Assembly: GCA_023399155.1 (NCBI GenBank)
Contig: JAEWQP010000014.1
Coordinates: 1 to 14,854 of the forward strand
DNA length: 14,854 nucleotides
Direction of reading: 5' to 3'
Origin: Verrucomicrobiota bacterium
GTDB lineage: Bacteria > Verrucomicrobiota > Verrucomicrobiia > Opitutales > Opitutaceae
Of this stretch, positions 6,224 through 14,607 are shown piece by piece. The first letter of the stretch is position 1. Each line of letters starts with the position of its first letter. Under the pieces are notes generated by a model that saw only the letters and a list, made by a program, of their open reading frames with translations, ran no database searches and was not told the origin of the DNA. Made by a program: the position numbers and the translations under genes.

Positions 6224-8269
6224 ATGAACTTAATTAAAAACAACCCATACAGGACAGTTGGTTTGCTTGTCGGGGCGACAGCAAAGGAGCAGACAAAACA
6301 AATAAGCAGGCTCAAAAAATATATTGAAGCCGAACAAGACCCGCAGGACGATTTTAGTTTTCCTGCACTTGGCGACTTCCATAGAACGATTGATAGTGTT
6401 GAAGAAGCAGCATCAAAACTTAACCTCGACAATGACAAGATAAATGCAGCATTATTTTGGTTTTGGAATGGTAACCCAATAACTGATGAAGCTGCTTTTG
6501 ATGCTTTGAAAGATGGCAATACTGATGATGCAATTGAAATTTGGAGAAAGCTAATTTATAATTCTGAAGAGGAAATGAATGAGGTTTCTAAGCGAAACGC
6601 ATCTGCATTCTTCAATTTATCTACTTTGTATTTAATTGAATATGGTATCGATGAAGAAACACTTCAATTAAAATTAAACTTTTTACAAAGTGAATTTGTA
6701 AAGGATTTCAAATCTGCTGCTGCCGATGCAACATTTAAAATTGAAAAAGGAGAATTACAATTAAACTTTTTAAATAATCTAGTTAATCACAACGATATCG
6801 ATTATAGTGAGCTTATGGAAGCTATTTCGGATATTGATTTTGAAGGTAAACAAGATTTTTTGAAAGGCTTTATTCAAAAACCAATAGAGCAAATTGAACA
6901 GCAAATAGAAACAGCGAAGAATAAGAGAAAAGCAAGCAAGGCTAATGCAGCAAAGGTCGGACAAGAATTAGTTGAAAAGACCAAAAATGACCTTTCTCAA
7001 CTAAGAAACTTTGTTGGTTCAAATGATTTAAAATACACTTCTATTGCTGATAAAATTGCAAACGAAATTCTGCAATGTAGTATTGATTTTTTTAATGACA
7101 GCCAAGAAAAAGACAGCACTTCTGATTATACAGAAATTGCAATGAAGTTGGCGAAACAAGCAGAAAAATTAGCAGCAGGAAAGCTAACAAAAGATAGAAT
7201 AAAGGACAGTATAGAAACGCTTGAAGAAATGAAAGATAAAGAACTTTCCCAAGCGATACAATTATTGCAATCTGTTAAAGAAGCCTACGAAACCAATGAA
7301 AGAGAAATTAGAGCAGAAGTTAGGCGAATGGAAGAGACAGATGTTCAAATAAAATTAGGATACAGGTCTATTAATTGGAGTGCCGTAGAAGATAATATTA
7401 AAAATTCAATCAACTGGGAGGAAGTAAATAAACTTTTAATATCAATTCTACCAGATAACAATTTGAAAAAGATTAAAGAAAGCAATAAAAATGAGGAGAA
7501 AAAGGAATTTTTGGAATTAGCTAACTGGCTAAAAGAAAAATCAAAAAGAGCTTCCACAATAACTAATATCATTGATAAATACAAAAAGATACCTCCAAAA
7601 TTACCTTTCAAAATTATTTCCTCAACAATTACTAATACAGATAAAAACAGTAATCCATTAACTGTTACAAATCCATTGTATAAAAAGCATACAAGGTATG
7701 TTGGGCTAAAAATAAATGTAGATTGTAGTGAAGTTTCAAGTATTACCATATATAAAAAATACGTAAACCCCAGTGGGAAATATTCATCGAATGACAAAGT
7801 TTCTCCGAAAGGTTATACAAGTTCTACAACAGCAACTATTTCTCCAAACACAAAGGTCATTGATTTATCTGGTTGGGGGAGTTCAGAAAGTTGCACTTTT
7901 GAAATTGGCAAACACCGAATTGAATTGTATGTAGATGAATATATGATTTACAGCACCGAATTCATTATTGATATAGCACCGTCTGAAAAATTGGAAGCTG
8001 AGATAAAAAAGGCTGAAGGAAAGCTATCAGAGATTAGGAGTTCAGAGTTCTTCAAGTCTGAATTGGAAATGGCAAAGAACGAAATGAGCGAAATACAAAA
8101 ATTTCAATTGTTCAGAAGTAGTTCTACAAAGCAATCGCAAATTGCAGAACAAGAACGAAAAATATCAAACATTAAACAAAGAGCAGAAGCAGAAAAGAAA
8201 CAACAACTTGATAAACAGAATAAACTCATTGAGAAACTCAAATCCGATTTACTAAAAGCAGAATATTAA
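6224..8269 (+). CDS. J-like co-chaperone candidate without HPD, with beta domain and coiled coil
   Basis: 681 residues. Residues 1-80 (NPYRTVGLLVGATAKEQTKQ, RLKKYIEA, then SVEEAASKLN and INAALFWFWNGN) have the helix order and start of a J domain, but the HPD loop needed to stimulate DnaK is not present. Residues about 85-330 are helical and may be repeat-like. Residues about 460-585 are beta-rich (LPFKIISSTITN to HRIELYVDEYMIYSTEFIID). Residues about 590-681 are a charged coiled coil. No signal peptide, so probably cytoplasmic. It is first in an operon with a GrpE-like and an Hsp70 protein, which supports a role as a partner of that Hsp70. The J-like call is by eye and needs a profile search. 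Confidence 0.65.
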   Translation: MNLIKNNPYRTVGLLVGATAKEQTKQISRLKKYIEAEQDPQDDFSFPALGDFHRTIDSVEEAASKLNLDNDKINAALFWFWNGNPITDEAAFDALKDGNTDDAIEIWRKLIYNSEEEMNEVSKRNASAFFNLSTLYLIEYGIDEETLQLKLNFLQSEFVKDFKSAAADATFKIEKGELQLNFLNNLVNHNDIDYSELMEAISDIDFEGKQDFLKGFIQKPIEQIEQQIETAKNKRKASKANAAKVGQELVEKTKNDLSQLRNFVGSNDLKYTSIADKIANEILQCSIDFFNDSQEKDSTSDYTEIAMKLAKQAEKLAAGKLTKDRIKDSIETLEEMKDKELSQAIQLLQSVKEAYETNEREIRAEVRRMEETDVQIKLGYRSINWSAVEDNIKNSINWEEVNKLLISILPDNNLKKIKESNKNEEKKEFLELANWLKEKSKRASTITNIIDKYKKIPPKLPFKIISSTITNTDKNSNPLTVTNPLYKKHTRYVGLKINVDCSEVSSITIYKKYVNPSGKYSSNDKVSPKGYTSSTTATISPNTKVIDLSGWGSSESCTFEIGKHRIELYVDEYMIYSTEFIIDIAPSEKLEAEIKKAEGKLSEIRSSEFFKSELEMAKNEMSEIQKFQLFRSSSTKQSQIAEQERKISNIKQRAEAEKKQQLDKQNKLIEKLKSDLLKAEY

Positions 8270-8270
8270 T

Positions 8271-9179
8271 ATGAAAAGAATAATAACATCAATTTTTATT
8301 ATGGCAAGCATTAATGCTTTTGCCCAAACAGAAACTTTGACCAAAGAGGATTTGGCTAAGGAACTTCAACCTTTAAAAAGCAGTATTCAGACATTGCAAA
8401 AAGAGAACGGAAGTCTCAAAAGTGAAATTAGTAATTTGAACACTAAACTTTCAAATGCTAACAAAAGTATTGACAGTTTAAGAACTCTGACACAAGAAAA
8501 TAGCTCCGCTATTTCTCAAACCGCAAATCAATTAGGTATTCAGATTACAACTACTGAACAAACTGCAAACAAAAGAATAGATGAAATCGGACAATCTTTA
8601 AGCACAAATTCTCTCTACGGAATTATCGGAGTGCTTTCAGCAATCTTGCTTTCAGGTCTATTGTATTGGCTATTAAGCAAACGCCAAAAAACTGATAAAA
8701 CAGAGGTAGTCGAACAACTTCAAAAAACAAAATCTTCCATCGAAGAAAGTTTGGTAAAAGAATTTGGAAAACAAACCAGTTTGATTGAAAGTGAATTGCA
8801 GTTGTTGGCTCAACAGAAAATTGACAGCCCTAAAGTTGAAAATGCTGAGCCTGACCATTCACTGGCTTTAAAGGTTGCAAGTGAAATCAACTTGATAGAA
8901 CGAAACATTAACCTAATGGATAAAGGAACAAAAGGTTTGAAACAATTAGAACGTTCAGTTGGCAAGTTGAAAGATAATCTTTCAGCAAACGGTTATGAAA
9001 TGCCTGAATTATTGGGCAAACAATATAATCAAGGAATGAAAGTAATTGTAACCAGTTCAATTCCTGATGAAAATTTAGAAAAAGGCTCGGAAATCATTAC
9101 TAAGGTATTGATACCACAAGTAAACTTTAACGACAAAATGATACAATCAGCACAGATTGAGGTTTCTGTCGGAATGTAA
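8271..9179 (+). CDS. Membrane-anchored protein with GrpE-like C-terminus
   Basis: 302 residues, starting one base after the previous stop. Residues 1-19 are a signal peptide (ITSIFIMASINAFAQ). Residues about 25-110 form an extracytoplasmic coiled coil. Residues 115-135 (LYGIIGVLSAILLSGLLYWL) are a membrane helix followed by KRQK, so the C-terminal half should be cytoplasmic. Residues about 200-245 are helical. The end, about 244-302 (ELLGKQYN, IITKVLIPQVNFNDKMIQSA, QIEVSVG), resembles the GrpE beta domain, which in GrpE ends GY.l.dR.lRpA.V.V. With a J-like gene before it and an Hsp70 gene after it, a nucleotide-exchange role is a reasonable inference. Being tied to the membrane would be unusual for GrpE. 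Confidence 0.6.
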   Translation: MKRIITSIFIMASINAFAQTETLTKEDLAKELQPLKSSIQTLQKENGSLKSEISNLNTKLSNANKSIDSLRTLTQENSSAISQTANQLGIQITTTEQTANKRIDEIGQSLSTNSLYGIIGVLSAILLSGLLYWLLSKRQKTDKTEVVEQLQKTKSSIEESLVKEFGKQTSLIESELQLLAQQKIDSPKVENAEPDHSLALKVASEINLIERNINLMDKGTKGLKQLERSVGKLKDNLSANGYEMPELLGKQYNQGMKVIVTSSIPDENLEKGSEIITKVLIPQVNFNDKMIQSAQIEVSVGM

Positions 9180-9211
9180 TTTTTAAAACAACAGTAACAA
9201 CATAATAAAAT

Positions 9212-11749
9212 ATGAGAAATAAAATTGACTACGGAATTGACTTGGGAACAACCAACTCAGCAATCGCAAGAATGGAAAACGGAGTTCCTACAATTAAGAA
9301 ATCGGACACCTTGAAAGACACCGTTCCGTCTTGTGTTCACTTTAACAAACGCAAGGACATTTTGGTTGGAGATACGGCTTTCAACGTGATGAAAAACGAT
9401 AATACCCGAGCATTAAAATCTTTTGAAGCAGGCAAAACAAACACATTCATTGAGTTCAAACGAACAATGGGCACTACTCACACATACGAGTGTTCCAATA
9501 TGGGTAAAGACTTTACATCAGAGGAATTATCCGCAGAAGTATTAAAGAAATTGAAGTCGTTTATACAAGACGAAAACATTTATTCAATCGTAATTACAGT
9601 TCCTGCTAAATTTTTAAATCCACAGAATGAAGCAACAATGAAAGCAGCAAAATTGGCGGGCTTCAAACACGTTCAATTATTACAAGAACCAGTTGCAGCA
9701 GCAACCGCTTACGGTTTAACTGCAAAAAACAAAGACAGTTTTTGGTGTGTATTTGACTTTGGAGGTGGAACATTTGATGCTGCTTTGGTAAAATCGGAAG
9801 AAGGTATTTTGTCCGTAAAAGATACAGATGGCGACAGCTGGTTAGGTGGTAAAAACCTAGATGAAGCAATAGTTGACCAAGTTATAATTCCCGCTTTACA
9901 AAAAAATTATGCAATTGATAGTATTCTTGAGGATAGCATAAAAAAGGAAATTTTGAGAAATGCTGTGAAACCTTATGCAGAAGAAATCAAAATTGAAATG
10001 TCATTTAAAGATAGTATAAACTATATATCGCCTTTAGGCTCTTTGCCTTTCGAAGATGAAAACGGTGAAGAACCAGAAATAGAAGTAGATTTAACTGAAC
10101 AAGAACTTGAGAAAGTTATTGGACCAATTTTTCAAAAAGCAGTTGATATTACCAAAGAATTATTGAAGAGAAATAATTTGAAAGGTTCAGATTTGGGAGC
10201 ATTAATTTTAGTTGGTGGCCCTACATATTCACCTATTCTTCGCAGAATGCTCAAAGAGCAAATCACGGATAAAGTAGATACTTCCGTTGACCCAATGACC
10301 GTAGTCGCAAAAGGTGCTGCATTGTTTGCCTCAACAATAACCGTATCAGATGAAGTAAAAGAAGAAACGAGAGATAAAACAAAATTGCAGTTAGACATTA
10401 AATATGAAGCCACAACTGTTGAGTTGGATGAAATGGTGAATATCAAAGTGCTGAAAGAAAAAACGGTTGGCACATTTCCCGAAAAGGTTTTTGTTGACGT
10501 AGTTCGTTCTGATGGTGCTTGGAGTAGCGGTAAAAAGCAAATAGGTGAAAAAGCATCAATAGTTGAAGTGGTGTTAAATGAAGGTCAGTCAAATTCTTTT
10601 GATGTTAATGTTTATGATGAAGCGGGAAATAAGTTAGAATGTCAACCCAACCAATTCAGCATTTTACAAGGCATTGGCGGTTTGGATGGTATGCAAGTAC
10701 TACCCTATCACATTGGAATAGGAAGGTGGTATGATTTTGAAGAAAAAGAATTGTTTTTCCCTATAAAAGGATTAGAAAAAAACAAAAAAGTCCCAGTTAC
10801 AGGAGTAATAAATGGATTAAAAACAACAAAGACAGTTCGTCCCGGAATTTCAGAAGACTTCGTCAGAATTCCTCTATTTCAAGGTGACCACAATGCGGAA
10901 GGAACAAATCCAGTTCTGAATAATCTAATTACCGAAGTAATTATCAGCGGTGAAACTTTACCAAAACTACTCCCTGAAGGAAGTGATGTAAACATCACCG
11001 TAAAAGTAGATAGGTCGCAAATAATGCATTTCACAGCTGAGTTCCCAACAATCGAACACACCGAAGAACTGAAAATTGAAATCAAGCAAACAGAACCACC
11101 AACTGAAGAATATTTGACAAAGGAAATTTCAAAAGCCAAACGCATCGCACAAAAGGTAAATGCTGATGATGTTGCCGAAAAATTGGACGCTTTTGAAGAG
11201 CAATTAGAAAACGAAAAAGGAAGTGCGGACGGTAAAATGAAAATTTTGGATGGCTTGCGAAAGGAGTTGTTAAAATTAGAAAGTGCTGAAAAGTCGGCAG
11301 AATATCCAAAGGTGGAAGAAGAACTTAAAGATGCATTTTACGAATTAGAAGATTTGATTGAAAAAATCAAACGAAATGCTGATGACGGTAATTTGAATAT
11401 CAACCAAATTGAAAGTCATTTGGAAGAATACAGAAAAAAGGTTGAACATATCATTAAAGAGAAGAACATCAAAGAAGCGAAAGAACTGACAAGAGAAATT
11501 GGACAGTTGGATTTTGAATTACGCAATGCCGTAACTGGTAACGCAATGGATGTTCAGTTTCTGCGCCACATAAACGACACTTTCAATTCATACCATTGGA
11601 AAGATGCCACTAAAGCAAGACAATTAGTAAATCAGGGATTGCAAATGGCTGTAAATGGCAATACATCAGGTATTCGCAATATTCTTGTGCAAATAATTGG
11701 TCTAATGCCAGAAGATGAAAGACCAAATCCAGGAGGCGGTGTAAAATAG
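9212..11749 (+). CDS. Hsp70/DnaK-family chaperone, long divergent form
   Basis: 845 residues, against about 640 for ordinary DnaK. The ATPase domain is well kept: phosphate 1 IDYGIDLGTTNSA (5-17), phosphate 2 FDFGGGTFDAALV (from 181), adenosine motif LVGGPTYSP (from 333, where most have LVGGSTRxP). About 388-495 is a beta-rich stretch not found in DnaK at this place. The usual substrate-binding beta domain seems to follow (496-640: LPYHIGIG, FPIKGLEKNKKVPV, VRIPLFQGD, QIMHFTAEFP). Then comes a helical, charged extension of about 210 residues (from PPTEEYLTKEI) ending in PNPGGGVK. The DVTPLSLG linker is not seen in its normal form. It belongs to an operon with likely co-chaperones, 32 bp after the GrpE-like gene. 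It is probably an ATP-driven chaperone with a dedicated target; the target is unknown. Confidence 0.9.
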   Translation: MRNKIDYGIDLGTTNSAIARMENGVPTIKKSDTLKDTVPSCVHFNKRKDILVGDTAFNVMKNDNTRALKSFEAGKTNTFIEFKRTMGTTHTYECSNMGKDFTSEELSAEVLKKLKSFIQDENIYSIVITVPAKFLNPQNEATMKAAKLAGFKHVQLLQEPVAAATAYGLTAKNKDSFWCVFDFGGGTFDAALVKSEEGILSVKDTDGDSWLGGKNLDEAIVDQVIIPALQKNYAIDSILEDSIKKEILRNAVKPYAEEIKIEMSFKDSINYISPLGSLPFEDENGEEPEIEVDLTEQELEKVIGPIFQKAVDITKELLKRNNLKGSDLGALILVGGPTYSPILRRMLKEQITDKVDTSVDPMTVVAKGAALFASTITVSDEVKEETRDKTKLQLDIKYEATTVELDEMVNIKVLKEKTVGTFPEKVFVDVVRSDGAWSSGKKQIGEKASIVEVVLNEGQSNSFDVNVYDEAGNKLECQPNQFSILQGIGGLDGMQVLPYHIGIGRWYDFEEKELFFPIKGLEKNKKVPVTGVINGLKTTKTVRPGISEDFVRIPLFQGDHNAEGTNPVLNNLITEVIISGETLPKLLPEGSDVNITVKVDRSQIMHFTAEFPTIEHTEELKIEIKQTEPPTEEYLTKEISKAKRIAQKVNADDVAEKLDAFEEQLENEKGSADGKMKILDGLRKELLKLESAEKSAEYPKVEEELKDAFYELEDLIEKIKRNADDGNLNINQIESHLEEYRKKVEHIIKEKNIKEAKELTREIGQLDFELRNAVTGNAMDVQFLRHINDTFNSYHWKDATKARQLVNQGLQMAVNGNTSGIRNILVQIIGLMPEDERPNPGGGVK

Positions 11750-11755
11750 TTTAAT

Positions 11756-13561
11756 ATGAGCTTATCCACAAAAGGTATTTTACCAAAGGGTTTTTCTATA
11801 GATGATAAATACAGCATTTTGCTTTTTATCAAACAAGGAAGTAATGCAGAAACGTATCGTGTTAAAGGAACAGATGGAAGGTTGTATTTTTTAAAATTAT
11901 TCAACTACTCCAAATTGCATCGTTCAGCATTCGATAGCGACAATAACCTTTTGGAAATCGAACTTTTAAAAAATGTAAAGCACGAAAACATAGTTTCTTA
12001 CAAGGATAGCGGTGAGGTTATTTATGATAGCAAGAAGTTTTGCTATTTGGTTTTAAACTTCATTGCTGGTGAAACATTATCGGAGAGAATAAGCCGTGAG
12101 ATGTTTAACAACTACTATGATATTCAAAGCATAATATCTGATGTTTTAAAAGGTTTGCATTATCTGCATAGTTTACCCGAGCCGATAATTCATAATGAAA
12201 TCACACCGCAAAACATAATGCTTGACTTGTCAAGTGATGTTCCCAAAGCAAAAATTATTGATTTTGGTTTTGCTCGTTCATTTCATCAATCAACAAAAGC
12301 ATTCAATAAAGTGGGATTGAATTTGAATTATGTTGCTTCCGAATGTTTTAATGGATTGTATTCGCCTCAAAGTGATATTTTTTCAGTTGGAGCAGTAATG
12401 TATCAATCACTTTTCGTTTTACCACCTTGGTTTAAAGACGTTTCAAAATTTCAAGCAGACAGAACGAATGCAGAAGAACTGGTTTTGCAAGAAAGAAGTA
12501 AACCCTTGTCCTTTCCACAGATTGCAAATGACTTTATTGGGTATGAAGAGCAGACAAACTTGCTTTTGAAAAAAGCATTAAGTCAAGATACAGAAGACCG
12601 TTTTCAGAGTGCAAATGAGTTCCTACAGGCATTGAATGGAGAGATTGAAGTTGAAGACGTTGACAAGGTTCAAAAAGTAAAGTCAGACGACAAGCCCGAA
12701 AAGAAAATACAAAGCAAAAAAGCTAAAGGAAAAGGATTTGATGCTATTGCAGGAATGAATGAGTTGAAAGCACAATTGAAATTAGATGTTATTGATGCTC
12801 TACACAGTCCAGAAGAATACGCAAAATATGGTGTTACCATTCCTAACGGAATGCTTTTATATGGCCCACCAGGTTGCGGAAAAACATTCTTTGCAAAACA
12901 CTTCGCAGAGGAAGTCGGCTTTAATTTTATGTTGGCTACTCCAAGCACTTTGAAAAGCCGATACATAAACGCAACCCAAGAAAACATTGCTAAAATGTTT
13001 GAAGAAGCAGAAAAAAATGCTCCAACAATCATTTTTATAGATGAAATAAATGAGCTATTGCCAAACCGTGATAGTGATGCCCACGAAATGGCTAAAAGTG
13101 CAGTAAATGAAATGTTGGCACAAATGGACAGAACAGGCGAAAAAGGAATTTTCATAATCGGTGCAACTAACTACCCTGATATGATTGACCCAGCAATGCT
13201 TCGTTCTGGTCGCTTAGACAAGAAATTTTATTTGCCCCCACCCGATTTTGAAGCAAGAAAATCAATGTTTGAATTGTATTTGAAAAATCGTCCATTGGAT
13301 TTTGGTATTGATTACGACCAACTCTCCAAAATAACAGAACATTATGTTTCGGCAGACATTGAACTTTTAGTCAATGAAGCATCAAGATTGGCATTGAAAA
13401 CTAAGTCAAGAATATCAATGAAAATTCTGGAGGAAGTAATTAAGAATACAAAACCCTCTGTGCCATTACAGGAGTTGAAAAAATACGAAGTAATAAAAAC
13501 AAAAATGGACGGAGAAAACATCGAACAGAAAAACGAAAGACCACGCATCGGTTTTAAATAA
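11756..13561 (+). CDS. Kinase-like (probable pseudokinase) / AAA+ ATPase fusion
   Basis: 601 residues. Residues about 15-295 have a Ser/Thr kinase fold: Gly-rich loop IKQGSNAETYRV, Lys47 in FLKLF, helix C near EIELLKNVKHENIV, Asp169 in IIDFGFAR, and VASE where APE is expected. The catalytic loop reads HNEITPQN (146-153) instead of HRDLKPxN, so the catalytic Asp is Glu148 and the loop Lys is Thr150. Activity is doubtful. After a Lys-rich linker, residues about 327-540 are an AAA+ domain of the FtsH/Cdc48 type: Walker A GPPGCGKT (370-377), Walker B IIFIDEIN (Asp429, Glu430), sensor GATN (469-472), Arg fingers R483 and R486. No protease or membrane segment is present. It starts six bases after the Hsp70 stop. 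Likely a regulated ATP-driven remodeller working with the Hsp70. Confidence 0.85.
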   Translation: MSLSTKGILPKGFSIDDKYSILLFIKQGSNAETYRVKGTDGRLYFLKLFNYSKLHRSAFDSDNNLLEIELLKNVKHENIVSYKDSGEVIYDSKKFCYLVLNFIAGETLSERISREMFNNYYDIQSIISDVLKGLHYLHSLPEPIIHNEITPQNIMLDLSSDVPKAKIIDFGFARSFHQSTKAFNKVGLNLNYVASECFNGLYSPQSDIFSVGAVMYQSLFVLPPWFKDVSKFQADRTNAEELVLQERSKPLSFPQIANDFIGYEEQTNLLLKKALSQDTEDRFQSANEFLQALNGEIEVEDVDKVQKVKSDDKPEKKIQSKKAKGKGFDAIAGMNELKAQLKLDVIDALHSPEEYAKYGVTIPNGMLLYGPPGCGKTFFAKHFAEEVGFNFMLATPSTLKSRYINATQENIAKMFEEAEKNAPTIIFIDEINELLPNRDSDAHEMAKSAVNEMLAQMDRTGEKGIFIIGATNYPDMIDPAMLRSGRLDKKFYLPPPDFEARKSMFELYLKNRPLDFGIDYDQLSKITEHYVSADIELLVNEASRLALKTKSRISMKILEEVIKNTKPSVPLQELKKYEVIKTKMDGENIEQKNERPRIGFK

Positions 13562-13577
13562 CAAAATAGAAAACAAT

Positions 13578-14096
13578 ATGGACACAATAACTTTTGACAA
13601 ACTTTTGCTTAAAACAGCATTTTGCTGTATGGCAGCAGACGGTAATATTGATGATAGGGAAATTTCCCTTATAAAATCAATGTGCGAAAAATCTCCAATG
13701 TTTACCAATTTCAACTTTCAAGAAGAAATCAATTTGCTTGTTGGTAAAATCAACAATGGTGGTAAAACCTTTATTCAATATTATTTTGACTTGCTAAAGC
13801 AAACGCAACTTAATGAACAAGAAGAACTGACCTTGATTGATTTTGCAATACAAACAATCAATGCAGACGAACAAATCGAGTATTCAGAAATTAAGTTTTT
13901 CAAAAATATTCGACACCGTTTGAATGTAAGCGATGAGAAAATATTAGCTCGTTTCCCTGATATTGAACAGTATTTGGAAGACGACATAATAACTGACACT
14001 TTCCTTGACAAAATCACAAGCCAATATTTTGAAATTTCTGAGCTACCGCAGTTTGACATAATCAGTATTGCTGACAACAATAAACAAGATGAATAA
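13578..14096 (+). CDS. TerB-like protein
   Basis: 172 residues, mostly helical. The start KTAFCCMAADGNIDDREISL (12-31) matches the TerB pattern, in which a helix is followed by an acidic ADGxIxxxE site. A second similar site lies at INADEQIEYSEIKF (94-107). TerB domains bind metal through such acidic residues and are found in tellurite-resistance and phage-defence clusters and at the start of DjlA co-chaperones. The gene overlaps the next one by eight bases. Placement after the kinase/AAA fusion suggests a shared complex. Family call by eye. Confidence 0.7.
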   Translation: MDTITFDKLLLKTAFCCMAADGNIDDREISLIKSMCEKSPMFTNFNFQEEINLLVGKINNGGKTFIQYYFDLLKQTQLNEQEELTLIDFAIQTINADEQIEYSEIKFFKNIRHRLNVSDEKILARFPDIEQYLEDDIITDTFLDKITSQYFEISELPQFDIISIADNNKQDE

Positions 14097-14388
14097 CGCC
14101 ATTAAAATAGTATTAGCCATTTTATTTTTTCTGTGTTTAGCAGATATGCCTTACGGTTTTTACCAGTTTGTAAGGTTCGCTGGGTTAATTGGCTTTGCAA
14201 TATTAGCTTATCAAGCAAACCAACAAGGCAGACAAACAGAAATGATAATTTACTCTGGACTTGCTTTACTATTTCAACCATTTTTAAAAATTGTACTTGG
14301 CAGACAGATGTGGAATATAGTTGACGTAGTTGTAGGTATAGGACTTTTAATATCAATATTTATGAAACCAAAGGAAAGCCCACGCTAA
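14089..14388 (+). CDS. Small four-helix membrane protein (DUF6804-like)
   Basis: 99 residues from ATG 14089, which overlaps the previous stop (ATGAATAA), so coupled translation is likely. Four hydrophobic segments at about 4-20, 25-43, 53-72 and 80-96. Conserved-looking pieces are LADMPYGFYQFVRF and FQPFLKIVLGRQMWNIVDVV, which I associate with the DUF6804 family from memory. The function is unknown. It may anchor the complex at the membrane, like the GrpE-like protein. The last codons lie inside sequence shared with the B palindromes (AAGCCCACGC), so the C-terminus may have been set by insertion of that element. Confidence 0.65.
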   Translation: MNNAIKIVLAILFFLCLADMPYGFYQFVRFAGLIGFAILAYQANQQGRQTEMIIYSGLALLFQPFLKIVLGRQMWNIVDVVVGIGLLISIFMKPKESPR

Positions 14389-14454
14389 AAGCAAGCACAT
14401 TTGCAATTCGCACAAGCCAACTCACAGACCAAAAATTGCAAAAGAGCTTGCTTT
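14388..14454. repeat. Palindrome B4e at the end of cassette 4
   Basis: Arms 14388-14408 and 14434-14454 pair at 19 of 21 positions around a 25-nt loop with CGCACAAGCCAACTCACAG. The only mismatches are the ACA/AGA site (14396-14398 opposite 14444-14446). It begins at the last base of the stop codon of the preceding gene. The stretch 14455-14607 after it is A- and C-rich, has no coding sign, and ends in AACGACAC and AGAAGGCCAG, both seen near other A elements. Confidence 0.7.
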
Positions 14455-14607
14455 GCCACCGCAGACAAAATTGTTTTTAAAAAATTTCCCAACGCTTCAA
14501 AAAAAATAAAAATACACCAACACACAGCCCGACAAACACAGCAGACAATGACACAAAAACTCAATATTGACAAGGCTTACAACGACACGGTGGACAGAAG
14601 GCCAGCA

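Noticed and set aside
14388..14454. Intrinsic terminator after the operon
   Set aside because: The hairpin is strong but is not followed by a T-run, and the same structure also occurs upstream of genes.
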